This document shows, in pieces, positions 44,192-52,031 of a stretch of DNA of 64,000 bases (the first letter of the stretch is position 1; the number at the start of each line of letters is the position of its first letter). Under the pieces are notes generated by a model, which ran no database searches, was not told the DNA's origin, and saw only the letters and a list, made by a program, of their open reading frames with translations. The position numbers and the translations under genes were made by a program. This DNA is from Amycolatopsis decaplanina DSM 44594 (GTDB lineage: Bacteria; Actinomycetota; Actinomycetes; Mycobacteriales; Pseudonocardiaceae). The stretch lies in contig NZ_AOHO01000069.1 of assembly GCF_000342005.1 (NCBI RefSeq), forward strand, positions 158,423 to 222,422, written 5' to 3'.

Positions 44192-45076
44192 ATGCCGGAG
44201 ATGATCGCCGAAGTGAACGGCATCCGACTGTGCCACGAGACGTTCGGTTCGCCGGACGGCAGGCCGTTGCTGATGATCATGGGCCTGGCCTCGCAGATGA
44301 TCTGGTGGGACGACGAACTCTGCGAGAACCTCGCGGCCGAGGGGTTCTTCGTCATCCGCTACGACAACCGGGACGCCGGCCGGTCCAGCCGGATGACCGG
44401 GCGGGTGAACCTGCCGCTCGCGTACACCCTGCGCACGGCGCCGTACTCGCTGGCGGACATGGCGGACGACGCCGCCGGGCTGCTCGCCGAGCTCGGCGTC
44501 GGGAGCGCGCACGTCGTGGGCGCGTCGATGGGCGGGATGGTCGCGCAGACGCTGGCCATCGAGCATCCGTCGCGGGTGCGCTCGCTGACGTCGATCATGT
44601 CGACCACCGGCAACCGGTTCGTCGGGCGGCCGAGCGCCAAGGCGATGGCGATGCTGCTTTCGGCGCCCCCGCGCGGCCGCGCGGAGTATGTCGACTACCT
44701 GCTGCGCACGTTCCGCGTCATCGGCTCGCCCGGTTATCCCTTCGACGAGGCCCGGATGCGTGAGCGAGCGGAGCGGTCCTTCGATCGCGGCGTCAACCCA
44801 GGCGGGACAGTACGGCAGCTGGCGGCGATCGTTTCGAGCCGGGATCGCTTCCGCGCGTTGCGAAAACTCCAGGTGCCCGCGCTCGTCGTGCACGGATCGA
44901 AGGATCCGCTCGTGCACGTTTCCGGCGGCCGGGCGACGGCCCGCGCGCTGCGGGAGTCCGAAGTGGACATCGTCCCCGGGATGGGGCACGACCTCCCGCG
45001 CGCGATCTGGCCGAGGCTGACGCGCGGTCTGGTCCGGACGGCCGACCGCGCCGACGTCAAGCCCCGGCGAGCGTGA
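44192..45076 (+). CDS. Alpha/beta hydrolase
   Basis: A 294-residue hydrolase with GRPLLMIMGLASQMIWWDDE (oxyanion region), FFVIRYDNRDAGRS, the nucleophile elbow VVGASMGGMVAQ, the acid in VHGSKDPLVHVSG and the His in PGMGHDLPRA. Members include aromatic and ester hydrolases; given the hydratase and decarboxylase genes next door, it could hydrolyse a ring-cleavage product, but no ring-cleavage dioxygenase adjoins. ATG 44192 has weak support; a GTG two codons earlier is possible. The 3' end overlaps the convergent gene by 20 bases. Confidence 0.85.
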   Translation: MPEMIAEVNGIRLCHETFGSPDGRPLLMIMGLASQMIWWDDELCENLAAEGFFVIRYDNRDAGRSSRMTGRVNLPLAYTLRTAPYSLADMADDAAGLLAELGVGSAHVVGASMGGMVAQTLAIEHPSRVRSLTSIMSTTGNRFVGRPSAKAMAMLLSAPPRGRAEYVDYLLRTFRVIGSPGYPFDEARMRERAERSFDRGVNPGGTVRQLAAIVSSRDRFRALRKLQVPALVVHGSKDPLVHVSGGRATARALRESEVDIVPGMGHDLPRAIWPRLTRGLVRTADRADVKPRRA

Positions 45077-45818
45077 TCGAGCCCAGATGCGAGAAGTGCG
45101 CCGCCACCCGTGAACCCGGGCGCACGTCGACCGCGTCGGTCATCCCGCCGGTGAACACGAGCCAGCCCGGTTCCAGCGCGAGCCCGCGGGCGCCGAGGGC
45201 GTTGGCCGCCAGCGCCAAGGCTTCCGCCGGATGCCCCAGCACCGCCGCCCCGGTGGCGGTGTCGACGATGGCGCCGTCGACCTCCAGCAATGCCGCCTCC
45301 AGCGAGAGATCCAGCGAAGACGGCTCCGCGCCCACCGGTCCGAGCGTCACGTACGCGGAAGAACCGTTGTCCGCCACGACATCCGGCAGTTCGAAACGAT
45401 AGTCGCGGTACCGGCTGTCGATGATCTCGACGCCGCCGTGGACACGATCCACCGCCGCCATCGCGGTCGCCGCCGTCACGCCTGGACCCGAAAGTCGTTG
45501 CCCCAGAACGAAAACGATCTCCGGCTCGGCCCGCGGGTGGATCAGGGGCGGAACCGGGACGCCGACCGGAAGCACCATCGCGTCGGTCAGCCACGCGAGC
45601 AACGGCGAGTCGATGCCCATACGTCGCTGTTTCGCTCGCGAGGTCAGGCCCAGCTTGACCCCGATCAGTGTCTCGCCGCGCTCCCGCCTGAGCCGGAGCG
45701 CCTCGTCCTGGATCGCGTACGCGGTCTCGACGTCCAAAGCGGGCCACGCGTCGGTCAGCGGCTCGCGTTCTTCCCCGGACAGCAGCGCTTCCGCCGCCTC
45801 CCGCACATCAAGGCTCAC
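45057..45818 (-). CDS. FAH-family 4-oxalocrotonate decarboxylase / 2-keto-4-pentenoate hydratase-like (DmpH-like)
   Basis: A 253-residue fumarylacetoacetase-fold enzyme. It has ETLIGVKLGLTSRAKQRRMG, PRAEPEIVFVLGQRL (metal-binding Glu pair) and GVEIIDSRYRDYRF, and it ends with FTGGMTDAVDVRPG and HFSHLGSITL. The GVK-LGLTSRAK pattern resembles 4-oxalocrotonate decarboxylase of catechol meta-cleavage pathways. GTG 45818 overlaps the stop of the paralogous upstream gene (GTGA) and has GGAGGAG ahead. In meta pathways the decarboxylase and hydratase form a complex, which the coupled translation would suit. Confidence 0.82.
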   Translation of the reverse strand: MSLDVREAAEALLSGEEREPLTDAWPALDVETAYAIQDEALRLRRERGETLIGVKLGLTSRAKQRRMGIDSPLLAWLTDAMVLPVGVPVPPLIHPRAEPEIVFVLGQRLSGPGVTAATAMAAVDRVHGGVEIIDSRYRDYRFELPDVVADNGSSAYVTLGPVGAEPSSLDLSLEAALLEVDGAIVDTATGAAVLGHPAEALALAANALGARGLALEPGWLVFTGGMTDAVDVRPGSRVAAHFSHLGSITLAGA

Positions 45819-46612
45819 GACCGCTCCTCCCCGGAGAACTTCGCGGTGACACTGCCGAGGCCCGCCATCGTCGCGACGACGGTGTCGCCGGGGCTCACCG
45901 GGATCGCGCGCGTCATCGAACCCGGCAGTACGACGTGCCCCGGTTCGAGCGCGACACCGAGCGGTCCGACCGTGTTCGCGAGCCACACCAGCGCGTTCAC
46001 CGGCGAGCCGAGCACCGCGCCACCGGCACCGGTGGCCGCGATCTCGCCGTTCCGATGCAGGACGCAACCCGCCAGCCGCAGGTCGACGTCGCCGATCGCG
46101 GTCGGCCTGCTGCCGAGGACGACACCGCCCGACGACGCGTTGTCCGCGATGGTGTCGACGATGCTGATCTTCCAGTCCTGGATCCGGGAATCCACGATCT
46201 CCAGCGCCGGGACGACGAAGTCCACCGCACGCAGCGCGTCCGCCACCGTGACGCCGGGGCCGCGCAACCGCGAGCCGAGCACGAACGCGATCTCCGGCTC
46301 GATCCTCGGCTGCAGGAAACCGCCGATCGGGATCGGCTGGTGTTCGAGGTGGAACATCGAAGCGGTCAGATGGCCGTAGTCCGGCTGGTCGACGCCCATC
46401 TGCCGCTGCATGGCGGCGGACGCGAGACCGACCTTGTGCCCGCGCACACCGTCGCCGCGCTCGGCCCAGTGGCGGACGAGCCGTTGCTGGACGCGATACG
46501 CGTCCTCCAGTGTCGCGGCGGGATAGGTCTCGATGAGGGGCGCGATCGGCTTGCCGGTCTCGTACGCGCTGAGCAGCGCGGCCGCGGCCTCCTGCAGCGT
46601 GCTGGCGTCCAT
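45815..46612 (-). CDS. 2-Keto-4-pentenoate hydratase (DmpE/MhpD-like)
   Basis: A 265-residue FAH-fold protein, paralogous to the downstream gene. Signatures: GVRGHKVGLASAAMQRQMGV, QPRIEPEIAFVLGSRLRGPG (metal Glu residues), ALEIVDSRIQDWKI, and GPLGVALEPGHVVLPGSMTR. The GHKVGL...MGVDQPDYG pattern matches 2-hydroxypenta-2,4-dienoate hydratases. ATG 46612 has AAGGAG 5 bases ahead. No aldolase or acetaldehyde dehydrogenase genes follow, so the meta-cleavage module is incomplete here. Confidence 0.87.
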   Translation of the reverse strand: MDASTLQEAAAALLSAYETGKPIAPLIETYPAATLEDAYRVQQRLVRHWAERGDGVRGHKVGLASAAMQRQMGVDQPDYGHLTASMFHLEHQPIPIGGFLQPRIEPEIAFVLGSRLRGPGVTVADALRAVDFVVPALEIVDSRIQDWKISIVDTIADNASSGGVVLGSRPTAIGDVDLRLAGCVLHRNGEIAATGAGGAVLGSPVNALVWLANTVGPLGVALEPGHVVLPGSMTRAIPVSPGDTVVATMAGLGSVTAKFSGEERS

Positions 46613-46742
46613 GGGCTCCTTCCGACAGCCGCACTCTGCCCCGTCACCTGGGCCCGCACAAGACACCCGTTCCACTGGCCGGTACGACGAGATTAGGCCG
46701 AAAGGGTCTCGCACCACCGCGATCTTCACCTAGCCTGCTCCC

Positions 46743-47315
46743 ATGTCCGATTGGGCGCTCTCCCGGGCGAAGACCAGGATCGACCGCCGCGAGGAGCTCG
46801 ACGAGCTCACCGCGCGCATCCGTTACGAGGTGCGGGTGCACCTCAACGAGCCCACCGCGCACAACGCCTACGACGAGCTGACCGACATCTTCGCCATCGG
46901 GCACGCGGAGTGTTCGGCGCTGCTCAAGCACCGCCGCGTCCTGCCGCTGTGGGAGCGGCTGCTGCTCCAGCGCTACACCCGCCGCCTCTACGGCAAGGCG
47001 ATTTGGTCGACCATCGGTGACCTCCCCGCCGACGCGGGGCCGGCGCCCTCGGCCGCGTTCGGTCAGGAGATCGCTTCGCTGGCCCCGGATTCCGGCGACA
47101 GCGGGGCGAAATTCGACATGCAGGGCCGCGGCCTGGTCAACGTCTTCCGGATCGCCGCCGGGAGACACGGCGAGACCTGGCCGGACCGCCACGACGTCGC
47201 GACGACGTCCGCGCGCAGCGTCCTCACCTGTTCCGCGGTCTTCCTGCGGCGCCGCGCCTGGCACGTCGTCTGGCCGGTGTACCGGGTGCGCGGCCTGCGG
47301 CTCTGGAAGCTTTAG
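46743..47315 (+). CDS. Conserved-looking protein of unknown function
   Basis: A 190-residue soluble, basic, Arg-rich protein. It begins MSDWALSRAKTRIDRREELD and has DELTDIFAIGHAECSALLKH, two Trp/Arg-rich helices (PLWERLLLQRYTRRLYGKAIW) and a basic C-terminal end (AVFLRRRAWHVVWPVYRVRG). I do not recognise a family. It is divergent from the hydratase gene and followed by the CoA-binding gene after 34 bases. Confidence 0.72.
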   Translation: MSDWALSRAKTRIDRREELDELTARIRYEVRVHLNEPTAHNAYDELTDIFAIGHAECSALLKHRRVLPLWERLLLQRYTRRLYGKAIWSTIGDLPADAGPAPSAAFGQEIASLAPDSGDSGAKFDMQGRGLVNVFRIAAGRHGETWPDRHDVATTSARSVLTCSAVFLRRRAWHVVWPVYRVRGLRLWKL

Positions 47316-47349
47316 GAATTCGCGGGCGCCCGCCGTGGTTGAACCCGGT

Positions 47350-47757
47350 ATGACCGATCGCGCCACCGAAATCCTCGCCGGATCGAAGACGATCGCCGTC
47401 GTGGGGCTGAGCCGCGATCCGGCCAAGGCCTCGCACGGGGTCGCCGCCGTGCTGCAGGCACACGGGTTCCGGATCATCCCCGTCCACCCTTCCGCGGACG
47501 AACTGCTGGGCGAGAAGGTCTACCGCTCGCTCACCGACATCCCGGAGGCCGTCGACCTGGTCGACGTCTTCCGCCCGGCGGCGGACACCCCGCCGATCGC
47601 CGAACAGGCCGTCGCGATCGGCGCGAAGGCGCTCTGGCTGCAGCAGGGCATCGTCTCCGCCGAGTCCCGCCGGATCGCCGAAGAAGGCGGTTTGGACTAC
47701 GTCGAAGACCGCTGCACGGCCGTCGTCCGAGCGGTCGCGAATCTGTCGGTGCGTTAA
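47350..47757 (+). CDS. CoA-binding-domain protein (YccU-like)
   Basis: A 135-residue Rossmann-like protein with TIAVVGLSRDPAKASHGVAA (nucleotide loop), RIIPVHPSADELLG, VDLVDVFRPAADTP, and KALWLQQGIVSAESRRIAEE, which together match the stand-alone CoA-binding family (YccU). The family binds CoA or acyl-CoA; a regulatory or carrier role is presumed. ATG 47350 is where similarity starts. Confidence 0.9.
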   Translation: MTDRATEILAGSKTIAVVGLSRDPAKASHGVAAVLQAHGFRIIPVHPSADELLGEKVYRSLTDIPEAVDLVDVFRPAADTPPIAEQAVAIGAKALWLQQGIVSAESRRIAEEGGLDYVEDRCTAVVRAVANLSVR

Positions 47758-47769
47758 AAACACACCTCG

Positions 47770-47809
47770 GAACGAACCCTCGCCGCGATTTTCCGGCGGG
47801 GGTTCGTTC
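47770..47809 (+). terminator. Hairpin after the CoA-binding gene
   Basis: GAACGAACCCTCGCCG (47770-47785) pairs with CGGCGGGGGTTCGTTC (47794-47809), one G.T-type mismatch, loop of about 8 bases. The following 47810-48037 holds the IclR promoter region. Confidence 0.8.
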
Positions 47810-48037
47810 ATGTCCGTGAACAGAAGAATGACCCTTGAAGTCATACGCCGAAGCGAACCCGCCGAAGGGATTGGTCCAAACCGGTGATCTTGACCGGAAG
47901 CCCCCGAGCTGGGAAAACTTGTCCGGCCGTCAGTTTGTTAAGAGACCTTCCCAAGGGTGGGGTGAGCTGTTAACGTCCGAATCCGTTTAGCGGAAACAGG
48001 TGCCGATCATCGGTACCCCGGTCCAACGGAGGGCGAA

Positions 48038-48820
48038 GTGGGCACACCACGCGGCCTGGATTCCAGTGGCACACTCGAGCGCGGACTCGCGGTTCTCGAG
48101 CACGTCGGCCAGAACCAGGAGATTTCCACCAACGCGATCGCCAGGCAACTGGGTCTCTCCCGGAGCGCCGCCTACCGCATCGTCGGCACCCTCAAGAACC
48201 TCGAATACCTCGAAGCCGATCGCGCCACCGGCCGCGTGCGGCTCGGCACCCGGCTGGTCGAGCTCGGCGCCCGCGCGATGGCGGCGACCGACCTCCACCG
48301 CTGTGCGCCGCGTTATCTCGCGTCGCTCGCCGAACGCAGCGGCGAGACGACGTACCTCGCCGTCCCGGACAACGACACGATGGTCTACGTCGCCACCGAA
48401 CGCAGCGCCAACGCCGTCACCCTGGCCTGCCGCCTCGGCACCCGCCGTCCGCAACACGCGACGTCGCTGGGCAAGGCGTGGCTGGCGGCCCTGCCCGAAC
48501 AGGACCGTGTCGAACGCATCCGCCGGATGAAACTCGACAGCCTCACGCTCAAGACGATCAACGACCCGGCCCGGCTGCTCGACGACCTGGCCAGGACGAG
48601 CCGTCGCGGCTGGGCGGTGGACGACGTCGAGAACGAACCGGACGTGGGCTGCGTGGCCGCCGCCGTCCGCGACCACACCGGACGGCCGATCGCCGCGATC
48701 AGCATCGCGGGCCCCGCCGGCCGCGTGCTCCGCCGCACCGACGAACTGGGCGCGACGGTGGCCGGGACCGCCGCCGCGCTGTCGCTCCGGCTGGGTTACG
48801 TCCGCGCGCAAAGGGGCTGA
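48038..48820 (+). CDS. IclR-family transcriptional regulator
   Basis: A 260-residue regulator: N-terminal winged helix (LERGLAVLEHVGQNQEIST, IARQLGLSRSAAYRIVGTLK) and C-terminal effector-binding GAF-like domain (ACRLGTRRPQHATSLGKAWL, RRGWAVDDVENEPDVGCVA, ISIAGPAGRV). The GTG at 48038 follows GGAGGG. The L-lactate permease gene starts 2 bases after its stop, so it most likely controls lactate uptake and perhaps itself. Confidence 0.92.
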   Translation: MGTPRGLDSSGTLERGLAVLEHVGQNQEISTNAIARQLGLSRSAAYRIVGTLKNLEYLEADRATGRVRLGTRLVELGARAMAATDLHRCAPRYLASLAERSGETTYLAVPDNDTMVYVATERSANAVTLACRLGTRRPQHATSLGKAWLAALPEQDRVERIRRMKLDSLTLKTINDPARLLDDLARTSRRGWAVDDVENEPDVGCVAAAVRDHTGRPIAAISIAGPAGRVLRRTDELGATVAGTAAALSLRLGYVRAQRG

Positions 48821-48821
48821 G

Positions 48822-50495
48822 GTGGGCTGGGTCCAGGACTACCGGCCGGCGGGCGGGCTGTGGCCGTCCGCCGCGCTGGCGGCGCTGCCGATCATCGTGC
48901 TGCTGGTGACGTTGGGGGTCCTGCGCCGATCGGCGCATCTCTCGGCCGCACTGGCACTGATCACGGCGCTGCTGGTCGCGGTACTGCCGTACCGCATGCC
49001 CGCCGGGCTCGCCCTCGATTCCGCGGCCATGGGGCTGGTGTTCGGGGTGTGGTCGGTGGCCTGGATCGCGTTCCACGCCGTGTACTTCCACAACGTCACC
49101 GTCGCGACCGGGCGGTTCGACGACATCAAGGCGGTCCTCGCCGGGTTCAGTGAGGACCGCCGCCTCCAGGCGCTGCTGATCGCCTTCGGGTTCGGCGCGC
49201 TGCTGGAAGGGATCGCGGGCGGCGGTTCGCCGATCGCGATCACCGCGGCGATGATGGCCGCGCTCGGTTTTCCGCCGGTGAAGGCGGTCGTGCTCGCGTT
49301 GCTGGCGAACACCGCGCCGGTCGCGTTCGGCGGACTCGGCAACCCGCTGATCGTGCTGGGCAGGCTGACCGCGCCGATCCTCGGCATGAAACAGGAGCAG
49401 GCGACGGAGCTGTTCTCGTCGATGGTCGGACGCCAGCTCCCGTTGCTGGCGATGATCGTCCCCGGTCTCCTGATCGTGATCCTCTCGGGCTGGAAGCGGA
49501 TGATCGAGGTCTGGCCCGCCGTGCTGACGGCCGGGCTGTCGTTCGCGGTCATGCAGTTCGTCACCTCGAACTTCATCAGCCCGAGCCTCGTCGACGTCGT
49601 CGCCGCGCTCACCGCGATGGCCTCGCTGTGGATACTGACGCGGTTCTGGCAGCCCTCGGCGGTTTGGCGTTTCGACGGCGAAGAACCGGTGCGAGCCGGG
49701 GCGAGCCTCGGCGCGGCGAAAGCCGGACGCGGCGCGCTGTACGCGTGGGCGCCGTACATCGTCCTGATCGCGGCGATCTTCCTTTCTCGGATCGGGACGA
49801 TCTTCAAGAACCTGCCCACATGGCTTGACCTGACGAAACTGCTGCACAAGGCGGACTGGGTGTTCGCGTGGCCGGGGCTGCACAAGGAGGTCGTCCAGCA
49901 CGCGCCGATCACGCCGAAGGACACGCCGTACGCGGCGACGTTGACCGTCGATTTCCTTTATTCGCCGGGAACGGTGGCCTTGATCGCGGCGATCGGGGCG
50001 GGTTTCGCGATGGGCGCGAAACCGCGGCTGCTGCTGGTCACCTACCGCCGGACACTGCACCAGATGCGGTGGGCGCTGGCGACGATCTTCATGATCCTCG
50101 CGATCGCGTTCGTCATGAACTACTCGGGCGCGACGCAGACGCTCGGCCTCGCGCTGGCGACCACCGGGGTGCTGTTCCCGTTGTTCTCCGCCTACATCGG
50201 CTGGCTGGGCGTCTTCCTCACCGGCTCGGACGCTTCGACGAACAGCCTCTTCGGGCCGATGCAGGTGATTTCGGCGCAGCAACTGCACGTCGACCCGATC
50301 CTCGCCGGCGCCACCAACACCTCCGGCGGCGTGATGGGGAAGATGATCTCACCGCAGAACCTGTCCATCGGCGCCACCGCGATCGGGCAGTCCGGGAAGG
50401 AAGGTGCGCTGCTGCGGCAGACGTTCCTGTGGTCGGTCGTGCTGACCGCCGTGGTCGGGGTGATCTCGTTGCTTCAGGCCAAACTGCTCTCGTGA
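48822..50495 (+). CDS. lctP: L-lactate permease (LctP family)
   Basis: A 557-residue transporter with about 13 membrane helices that brings L-lactate or glycolate into the cell with protons. Signatures: GFGFGALLEGIAGGGSPIAI-type block around 125-145, VAFGGLGNPLIVLG, and near the end LTGSDASTNSLFGPMQ with GVMGKMISPQNLSIG. The GTG start is 2 bases after the IclR stop. The stop codon lies inside the left arm of a family-A palindrome, so the last two codons and the terminator overlap. Confidence 0.94.
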   Translation: MGWVQDYRPAGGLWPSAALAALPIIVLLVTLGVLRRSAHLSAALALITALLVAVLPYRMPAGLALDSAAMGLVFGVWSVAWIAFHAVYFHNVTVATGRFDDIKAVLAGFSEDRRLQALLIAFGFGALLEGIAGGGSPIAITAAMMAALGFPPVKAVVLALLANTAPVAFGGLGNPLIVLGRLTAPILGMKQEQATELFSSMVGRQLPLLAMIVPGLLIVILSGWKRMIEVWPAVLTAGLSFAVMQFVTSNFISPSLVDVVAALTAMASLWILTRFWQPSAVWRFDGEEPVRAGASLGAAKAGRGALYAWAPYIVLIAAIFLSRIGTIFKNLPTWLDLTKLLHKADWVFAWPGLHKEVVQHAPITPKDTPYAATLTVDFLYSPGTVALIAAIGAGFAMGAKPRLLLVTYRRTLHQMRWALATIFMILAIAFVMNYSGATQTLGLALATTGVLFPLFSAYIGWLGVFLTGSDASTNSLFGPMQVISAQQLHVDPILAGATNTSGGVMGKMISPQNLSIGATAIGQSGKEGALLRQTFLWSVVLTAVVGVISLLQAKLLS

Positions 50496-50534
50496 GTGGT
50501 AATGACGGTTCTAACCGTCATTACCACTCACGAG
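50489..50534. repeat. 46-bp perfect palindrome, repeat family A, overlapping the lctP stop
   Basis: CTCGTGAGTGGTAATGACGG with centre TTCTAA and a perfect right arm. The left arm supplies the lctP stop (TCG TGA). Both arms carry the compensating change ATGAC/GTCAT relative to the AGGAC/GTCCT of the 3814 copy, so pairing is conserved. Confidence 0.88.
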
Positions 50535-50628
50535 AATGTCCACAATGGTCATCCGATCTTTACCGCTCACTGGGCTGGATGGATGAAAACGGGATCCGTT
50601 CGCCGGAATGCGAACTACCGTTGTCCCC

Positions 50629-51501
50629 ATGCCCATGACGCTGATCAAAGGTACGTTCCAGCTCGGCGGCGCCTCACCGGACGGCGATTCGGTCCGGTTC
50701 TATCCCGAAGATCCCCAGGCGACCAAGAAGGCGGGCCTGAAGGTCCGGCTCAATTCGCGGGGCGGGATGCAGCTGCGACTCGACGCGATCGACGCGCTCG
50801 AAACGCATTACCAGGCCAGGGGCACGGGCGGGACGTGGCACCAGCCCGCGGAATTCGCCGACGCCGCGGCGGCGAACCTGCTGAAGGTCCTGGGCTTCAA
50901 AACAGTCGAACGCGACGAAGAGGGAACAGTCACCTCGTCGACGCCGATCAAGGTACCGGGTCACATACTGACGCGATTCGCCGACAAATACGGACGAGCG
51001 GTGGCGTTCGCCTTTCCAGGACAACGGCCGGGAAGGTCGGCGGATCTTTCCAAGGTCCGTCTCGACGTCAAAACGCTGAAGAACTCCGCGAACTACCGGC
51101 AGGTCGCGGACGGACTCGTCTACCCGACGTTCTATTCACTGCTTTACCCCGATCTCCGTGAAGCCCTGGCCGAAGCCGCGGTCAAAGCACGCCAAGACGG
51201 GCTCGGACTGTGGCCCCAGGACGTCACCGACTCCGGGTTCAAGCTCTCGTCACGGCGGCAACTGGCCGACGGACTGGTGATCCTGCCGAAACTGTTCCGC
51301 AGGCTCGTCGACTACCTCGCGCTCGACGAAAGCGGCGGGGTCTCGCTGACCGGCTTCTCCGACTTCCTCGATTCCCGTGACGACCGCCTGTTCACGGTCC
51401 CGGACGGGCACGCCACGGAATTCGAGACCTTGGTGAGCGTGAAGCGGCAGACCGTGAACCTGACGATCGAGCCGGAGCGGATCGTCTTCATCGAGGCCTG
51501 A
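50629..51501 (+). CDS. Staphylococcal-nuclease-like (thermonuclease) domain protein
   Basis: A 290-residue protein. The SNase core is recognisable: MQLRLDAIDALETHYQ with Arg50, Asp55 and Glu58 in the places of the nuclease Arg35, Asp40 and Glu43, and DKYGRAVAFAF with Arg123 in the place of Arg87. The helix AEAAVKARQDGLGLWPQD closes the domain. An insertion of about 50 residues separates the two active-site halves, and a C-terminal part (about 210-290) is unassigned. No signal peptide, so it acts inside the cell if active. The start may be ATG 50629 or 50635. Confidence 0.75.
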   Translation: MPMTLIKGTFQLGGASPDGDSVRFYPEDPQATKKAGLKVRLNSRGGMQLRLDAIDALETHYQARGTGGTWHQPAEFADAAAANLLKVLGFKTVERDEEGTVTSSTPIKVPGHILTRFADKYGRAVAFAFPGQRPGRSADLSKVRLDVKTLKNSANYRQVADGLVYPTFYSLLYPDLREALAEAAVKARQDGLGLWPQDVTDSGFKLSSRRQLADGLVILPKLFRRLVDYLALDESGGVSLTGFSDFLDSRDDRLFTVPDGHATEFETLVSVKRQTVNLTIEPERIVFIEA

Positions 51502-51577
51502 ACCGCCCGTGTGGGCAAAAAGACCGTACCGCCCCACCCCTCGGCCGTGCTCATCTGAAAGGTGGGAGAGGGAGCCG

Positions 51578-52018
51578 ATGCGAGGACACGGTTCGCGGCG
51601 GTCGGAGGAGGCCGGCGGGCGGATGGAGACAGCTTCGAAACTCGTCGACGCCGTCCGCGTCCTGGTCGTGCGCTACTGCCGGGCGCGGATCGGCCGTCGT
51701 TCGGGCACCTACGACATCGCCGACGCGATCGCGAAAGACAGCTGCCGCGAGATCTTCGCCGGTGCGGCCGGGGCGCCCGCGCTGCTCGCGTTCGCCTACG
51801 ACGTCACGCGCGGCCTGGTCGACGACTTCCACCGGACCGCCGCCGAACTGCCGAACCCGCTTTCGGTGCTGCCCGGGCAGCAGCGCGAGATCATGGTGCT
51901 GCGGTCGCTCGTCGGGCTTTCCGCAGATGACACCGCGCTGGTGCTCGGCTGCTCCGTGCAGGCCGTCCGGCTGGGGCAGCACCGCGCGCTGACCGCACTG
52001 CGCCCCGCCCCCGCCTGA
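51578..52018 (+). CDS. Short sigma-70-family factor (ShbA-like, reduced)
   Basis: A 146-residue protein. The region 2 part (VDAVRVLVVRYCRARIGRRS, ALLAFAYDVTRGLVDDFHRT) and region 4 part (LPGQQREIMVLRSLVGLSAD, TALVLGCSVQAVRLGQHRAL) match the actinobacterial ShbA-type group, but the usual DVAQE motif is replaced by IADAIAKDS and the linker is short. It may be a degenerate or specialised sigma factor. ATG 51578 has GGGAGAGGGAG ahead. A second, longer member is at 57624-58244. Confidence 0.75.
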   Translation: MRGHGSRRSEEAGGRMETASKLVDAVRVLVVRYCRARIGRRSGTYDIADAIAKDSCREIFAGAAGAPALLAFAYDVTRGLVDDFHRTAAELPNPLSVLPGQQREIMVLRSLVGLSADDTALVLGCSVQAVRLGQHRALTALRPAPA

Positions 52019-52031
52019 CCTCGCCGCGAGG

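Noticed and set aside
38474..46612. A single catabolic cluster including the mhq, box and meta-cleavage genes
   Set aside because: Transcription directions differ and unrelated genes and terminator-like repeats separate the blocks; they may share a theme but not one operon.
47871..47884. TTGGTCCAAACCGG as a dre box upstream of the IclR-lctP genes
   Set aside because: Only partial agreement with the dre core (two changes within GGTCTAGACC) and no amino-sugar function nearby.
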